Assembly: GCA_000697335.1 (NCBI GenBank)
Contig: JNEM01013022.1
Location: 1 to 36,989 of the forward strand
Direction: 5' to 3'
DNA from: Conidiobolus incongruus B7586
Lineage: Eukaryota; Entomophthoromycota; Entomophthoromycetes; Entomophthorales; Conidiobolaceae
DNA length: 36,989 bases
The notes under the pieces were generated by a model. It made no database searches. It was not told the origin of the DNA and worked only from the letters and a program-made list of their open reading frames with translations. The position numbers were made by a program, and so were the translations under genes. This document shows, piece by piece, positions 33,086-36,989 of the stretch (positions are counted from its first letter, which is position 1; every line of letters begins with the position of its first letter).

Positions 33086-35766
33086 TTCAACTTCAATTTC
33101 CGATTATTAAACTATCAGTAAAGTAATTCTTTCAAATTTGATATAAAATAAGAAGTAATTGAATATTCTGTTTGTTTACCGTGCTAAATTAGTAATATTA
33201 AAATTTATGTTCTTAATGATTGATTTAATTTACCTTAATCTAGACTATCTTTTATCAACTTAAATCATTATAATTAAATGCTAATTTAAGTCAATATACA
33301 AGTTGCATGGTAGACTTGAGTGTATATAGCAAAAATGAAGCGTTAGAAAAGAGTCATGAGTTGAAATTTAACCATGTGGAATTCCTAAAATGAATAATCA
33401 AATTAAAGTATTTTAGTTGATTGCATATTATATTAAAATTTCAATTAATTTTTAAAATGGTTTTGATAATATCTATTTAATTAATTTTATTATAAACTAA
33501 ATTTATTTTGAGTCAATAATTATGAATCATGTTCTTTGTAAAACGTGAATTTAAGTATTGTATATTGGCTAATTATTTGGATGACAAAAATTCAAATTAT
33601 TCTTTACAAAGTAATATAATTCGCTTTTGATGACTAAATGTTAAAAGAATGTTTTTGTACTGTATTCTATTAAACCGAAGTAATGTTGGTTATATTATAA
33701 GAAATGTTCTTTAACATATACTTTCTCATAAAGCCATATGCAAATATTATAAACTTTCATAAATTCTTGCTTATTGAACTAGATTTAAGATTAAATTTAT
33801 GAAATTAATTAAATGATAAGATAATAAAACCTTATTCATAAAAGATACAAGGAAATTGTAATTAATTTAAATCAAATTTTTAGTTCTATCATTATGCATC
33901 TAACAAATATTATAAAATAACCTTTTTAAGTAGTATTTTAAAGATGATTGCAGATTTCATTTAAGTACATTAAATCAATAATAAGATAAATTAAATAGTT
34001 GATCACTTAGTATTATTAAACAATTAGAAATAATTAGTCTTTACCAATGATTTATAAGAAATTTGATAGAGATGTAACTAAAGGTTTTAACTAATTAAAC
34101 ATTATTAAAAATATACATACTATTAAGATATATATTGTTTCATTTGAATATTTAATAAGCTTATTAATGTTTAGATCATTTATTCTTAGGATGTCTTCAG
34201 GTATTTTGGAAGTAAAAGTTTAGACAGGTTAATAAAATCATTAAAAATACCCTGTTATTCTATCATTTTAATGAATTAAAACAATATGGAAAACTATACT
34301 AATATGTTATGATACAATAAGAATTAATTATTGATATTAAAAAAATAGTTAAATGCATGATTACATTTTAACCTGAAATAGCTGGATCGATTGAGAATGT
34401 TTAATTTTCTTTTATTTCAATAGAATTTATTTGGAATTTAAAATCCTAGATCAAAAGTCGAGACTAATTTTCTTTATTTTAGAAGCAAGAATAATATTTC
34501 CTTATAATAAAGTTACATCCATGCTTATCAAAACTTATAAATACAATCTGTCCTAAAATAGATATTATATTATGAAATATTCAATTCTACTATTTATTAC
34601 ACCTTGTCCATAAGAAAGTATGAATCAATTATTTTGAAATAATAGAATAAAAACAAATTCTCACCTTATTCAAAAATTTAATATTAAAATATGTTAGAAT
34701 ATTAAATTGTGATTCTTCAAAAACATCATTTGAATATATCCAAATTCCAATTAAAATTATCAATATTAGAAAAATACAGTTATTTATAATATATTTGAAG
34801 TTTTGTTCAATAATTCAATAATTGGAGTAGTATTATCGCATTTTTATAGATCTCTGGTTAAAACTGGATATCATGATAAAACCAGTAATAGAATTGTGAT
34901 GAATTATATGTCTTATTAGTAATCGAACTTAAATAATAACATCATCTAATATAATAAAAACTATTACATATGCTCAAAACACAATTTAGACTTTATTCAT
35001 TATCTTAAAATGTTCAAAATGGGCAATTGCATTCATATTATCAGCTTATATATAAAAGATCATTTTTATTTCGGTTTAATAATAGTGACTAAGATGATTA
35101 AATAATAACAATCAAATTTAAATAATTTATACCTTGAACTAAAAATTTAATATCACATTATTATAATTAATTATTTAAAATTATTCCTTGTACAATTATT
35201 TTTAAACTTCATAAACTTTTGACTTGGTTTATTTGGGCCAACCATTTTCTAATTTCAATATTTAATCAGAATAAAATCAACATATAATATAATTTTTTAA
35301 TAACACTACCGTAAAATAATATAATATTGGCTAAATTATATAAATTGACTCTATAAAACTCATAATCATAACAATCAAAAAAAGTTAAACACTAGTGATT
35401 TTTGTTATGTTTAACTGGATTTAAGTTATATTGTTCACTATCATCCATTAATAATATCATTTAAAATTATATATTAGAGCTTGTTTTTTACAATGCCTTC
35501 AGAATATAAAATTTATTTACATTGTTAATAATAATTCTAATTAGAGAATGTATTTAAATTAATATTCATTTTCAAAACTACTTAACTATTTTGTAGACAA
35601 ATGGTAATTGAATATCAAAAAAAGTTTGAATTATATTTATAATTAATTGGCTATTTTATGAGTAGTTAGATATAAAATTACCAACTAATTGATATTATAA
35701 ATTTACATAGTAAATATGTATATTTGAATCTATTAAAGTATATTTACGTTATAATTAATTTGATAG
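33086..35766. other. chitinase promoter side and long AT-rich spacer
   Basis: The first few hundred bases are the chitinase upstream region, including a lone CACGTT-type site near 33542-33547. Beyond that I saw only A/T-rich sequence, with no recognisable gene, tRNA or repeat. Confidence 0.4.
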
Positions 35767-36213
35767 ATGACAGCTATAAATGTGGAAGGAAATAGACTTT
35801 TTGAGCTTAAACAGGAAATCGTCAGTTGTAAAGGATTGATTAGCGCAAAGTTAGAAAAAATTAAAGGGTTTCATCAAATAATGTGGAAATGGCTTATCTT
35901 AAATGGGATTCCTCGAATAAAGTAAGTATCTCACACTCCTCAAGACTCAATATTTTTAGTAAATATTACGAGAAAACTTAGAAAAGGATGCTTTTGGAAT
36001 GAAGACAATTATTTGACGTTTAATAGTTTACTCATGATAACCTTGTATTAAATACTGTTTTTGTTTTTATGGATGGGAAATTCACTTGCTGAAAGTGACA
36101 GAATCAATCAGTTTATGAAATGAGCGTTCCAATGTGATCTCTTGACCCAATGTGGTAACTGTAATTCCGTAAGAGATTAACAAGGTTATTCCCTATCACG
36201 TACCATGTTATAT
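35767..36213 (+). pseudogene. unidentified decayed coding remnant
   Basis: From ATG 35767 a single plus-strand frame runs about 150 codons with only about four stops. The surrounding DNA averages a stop every ten or so codons. The stretch is clearly GC-richer than its flanks, with which it ends abruptly at a TA repeat. Readable segments include NVEGNRLFELKQEI, RKGCFWNEDNYLTFNSLL, a hydrophobic run ILFLFLWMGN, and FQCDLLTQCGNCNSVRD with a CxxC pair. I do not recognise the family, so origin (host gene or mobile element) is open. It looks broken. Confidence 0.4.
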
Positions 36214-36397
36214 ATATATATATATATTTTAATTATTGGTCAAAATTTCTTTAAATTTTACGCTCTAAATTGATAATCAGTTTGGTTGAAGAGTAATGAC
36301 CAATTTTTAAACTGCTATATATTTGTATTAAATGAATATGCTAAAATTTCGAAATTTATATAATAGTTAATTATATATATATATATATATATATCTT
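36198..36397. repeat. two (TA)n microsatellites
   Basis: Uninterrupted TA runs of about 20 and about 26 bases lie near 36207-36227 and 36372-36397. They are simple repeats prone to length variation. The remaining sequence to 36989 is A/T spacer without a recognised gene. Confidence 0.7.
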
Positions 36398-36989
36398 TAT
36401 TTTCACTAAGATTTTAAGAATTCGAAAATTGTTAATAAAAAAGAAATTCGAGTGAATGAAAGTAATAAATTATAAAACCAAAAAATCACAACATGATATT
36501 ATTAATATATATTTAGATATCAATATTTTTATCAAAATATATATTGTTGTTTTTAATATTTAATTTAACCAAAATGTTAACCTAAATATGTCTCAAAAAA
36601 TATCAGATTTTTTTCAATTGTTGATCTTAAACTATTTTAATAGTAAATCCTTTTATTATGTATTGTTTCAAAATAATTAATATAATATAATAAGATATTT
36701 GACTTTATTAATTCATATCAGAAAGTCAGTAATATTACATTATTCCTTCTATTTTATATTGTCACAAGCAATTTAGTCAAATTCCAAAGTATTTTATTAA
36801 TGATAAAAAAATACATATATAGCATTATTTATCAAACAAATAAATATTATATATTCCAAACGTTCTATATTAATTTTAATATATAATTTAAAATTTTTAA
36901 AAAAAATTAATATTAATTAATATATAATATTTAAAATAACTAAAATAATTTATATTTGACTATATATATTAAAATTAGGTTTATATAAT

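Overview
This is a eukaryotic nuclear window, most likely from an early-diverging, zygomycete-type fungus. The evidence is a secreted GH18 chitinase with a family-19 chitin-binding module, an Fpk1/Nrc-2-type kinase, a PiT/Pho89 phosphate transporter, and short GT-AG introns in extremely AT-rich DNA. A mitochondrial ribosome protein and glutathione reductase argue against the AT-rich anaerobic gut fungi. The genus is inference; an Entomophthoromycotina-like (Conidiobolus-type) genome would fit.

Layout. 1-870: an 81-bp perfect direct repeat flanks about 700 bp of odd composition. 3402-4452 (+): Tra2-like SR splicing regulator, 6 exons. 5754-6795 (-): mL45/Mba1-like mitochondrial ribosome protein, 6 exons. 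9430-11786 (-): Fpk1/Nrc-2 AGC kinase, 15 exons including an 8-nt microexon. 12150-12420 (-): possible reductase-gene remnant. 13861-15271 (-): clear pseudogene of TRM44 (tRNA Ser Um44 methyltransferase). 16127-16941 (-): ARFRP1/Arl3 GTPase, 5 exons. 18054-18127 (+): tRNA-Asn(GUU). 19154-20127 (-): decayed coding remnant. 20418-21683 (+): amino-acid transporter. 25111-26511 (-): glutathione reductase. 28059-29543 (-): Na+/phosphate symporter. 31596-33017 (-): chitinase. 35767-36213 (+): unidentified decayed coding remnant. Everything else is AT-rich spacer.

The genes form no operon or recognisable cluster; they are independent housekeeping, transport and secreted functions. Two themes stand out. 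The four transport, redox and secreted-enzyme genes are intronless with a C-richer third-codon-position look, whereas the four cellular-machinery genes carry 28 introns of only 47-61 nt. Islands of higher GC in the spacers tend to be dead genes. In TRM44 the reading frame is still followable over about 1.2 kb although many stop codons have accumulated. All eight intact genes end in TAA. I found no convincing novel defence, CRISPR-like or biosynthetic system.
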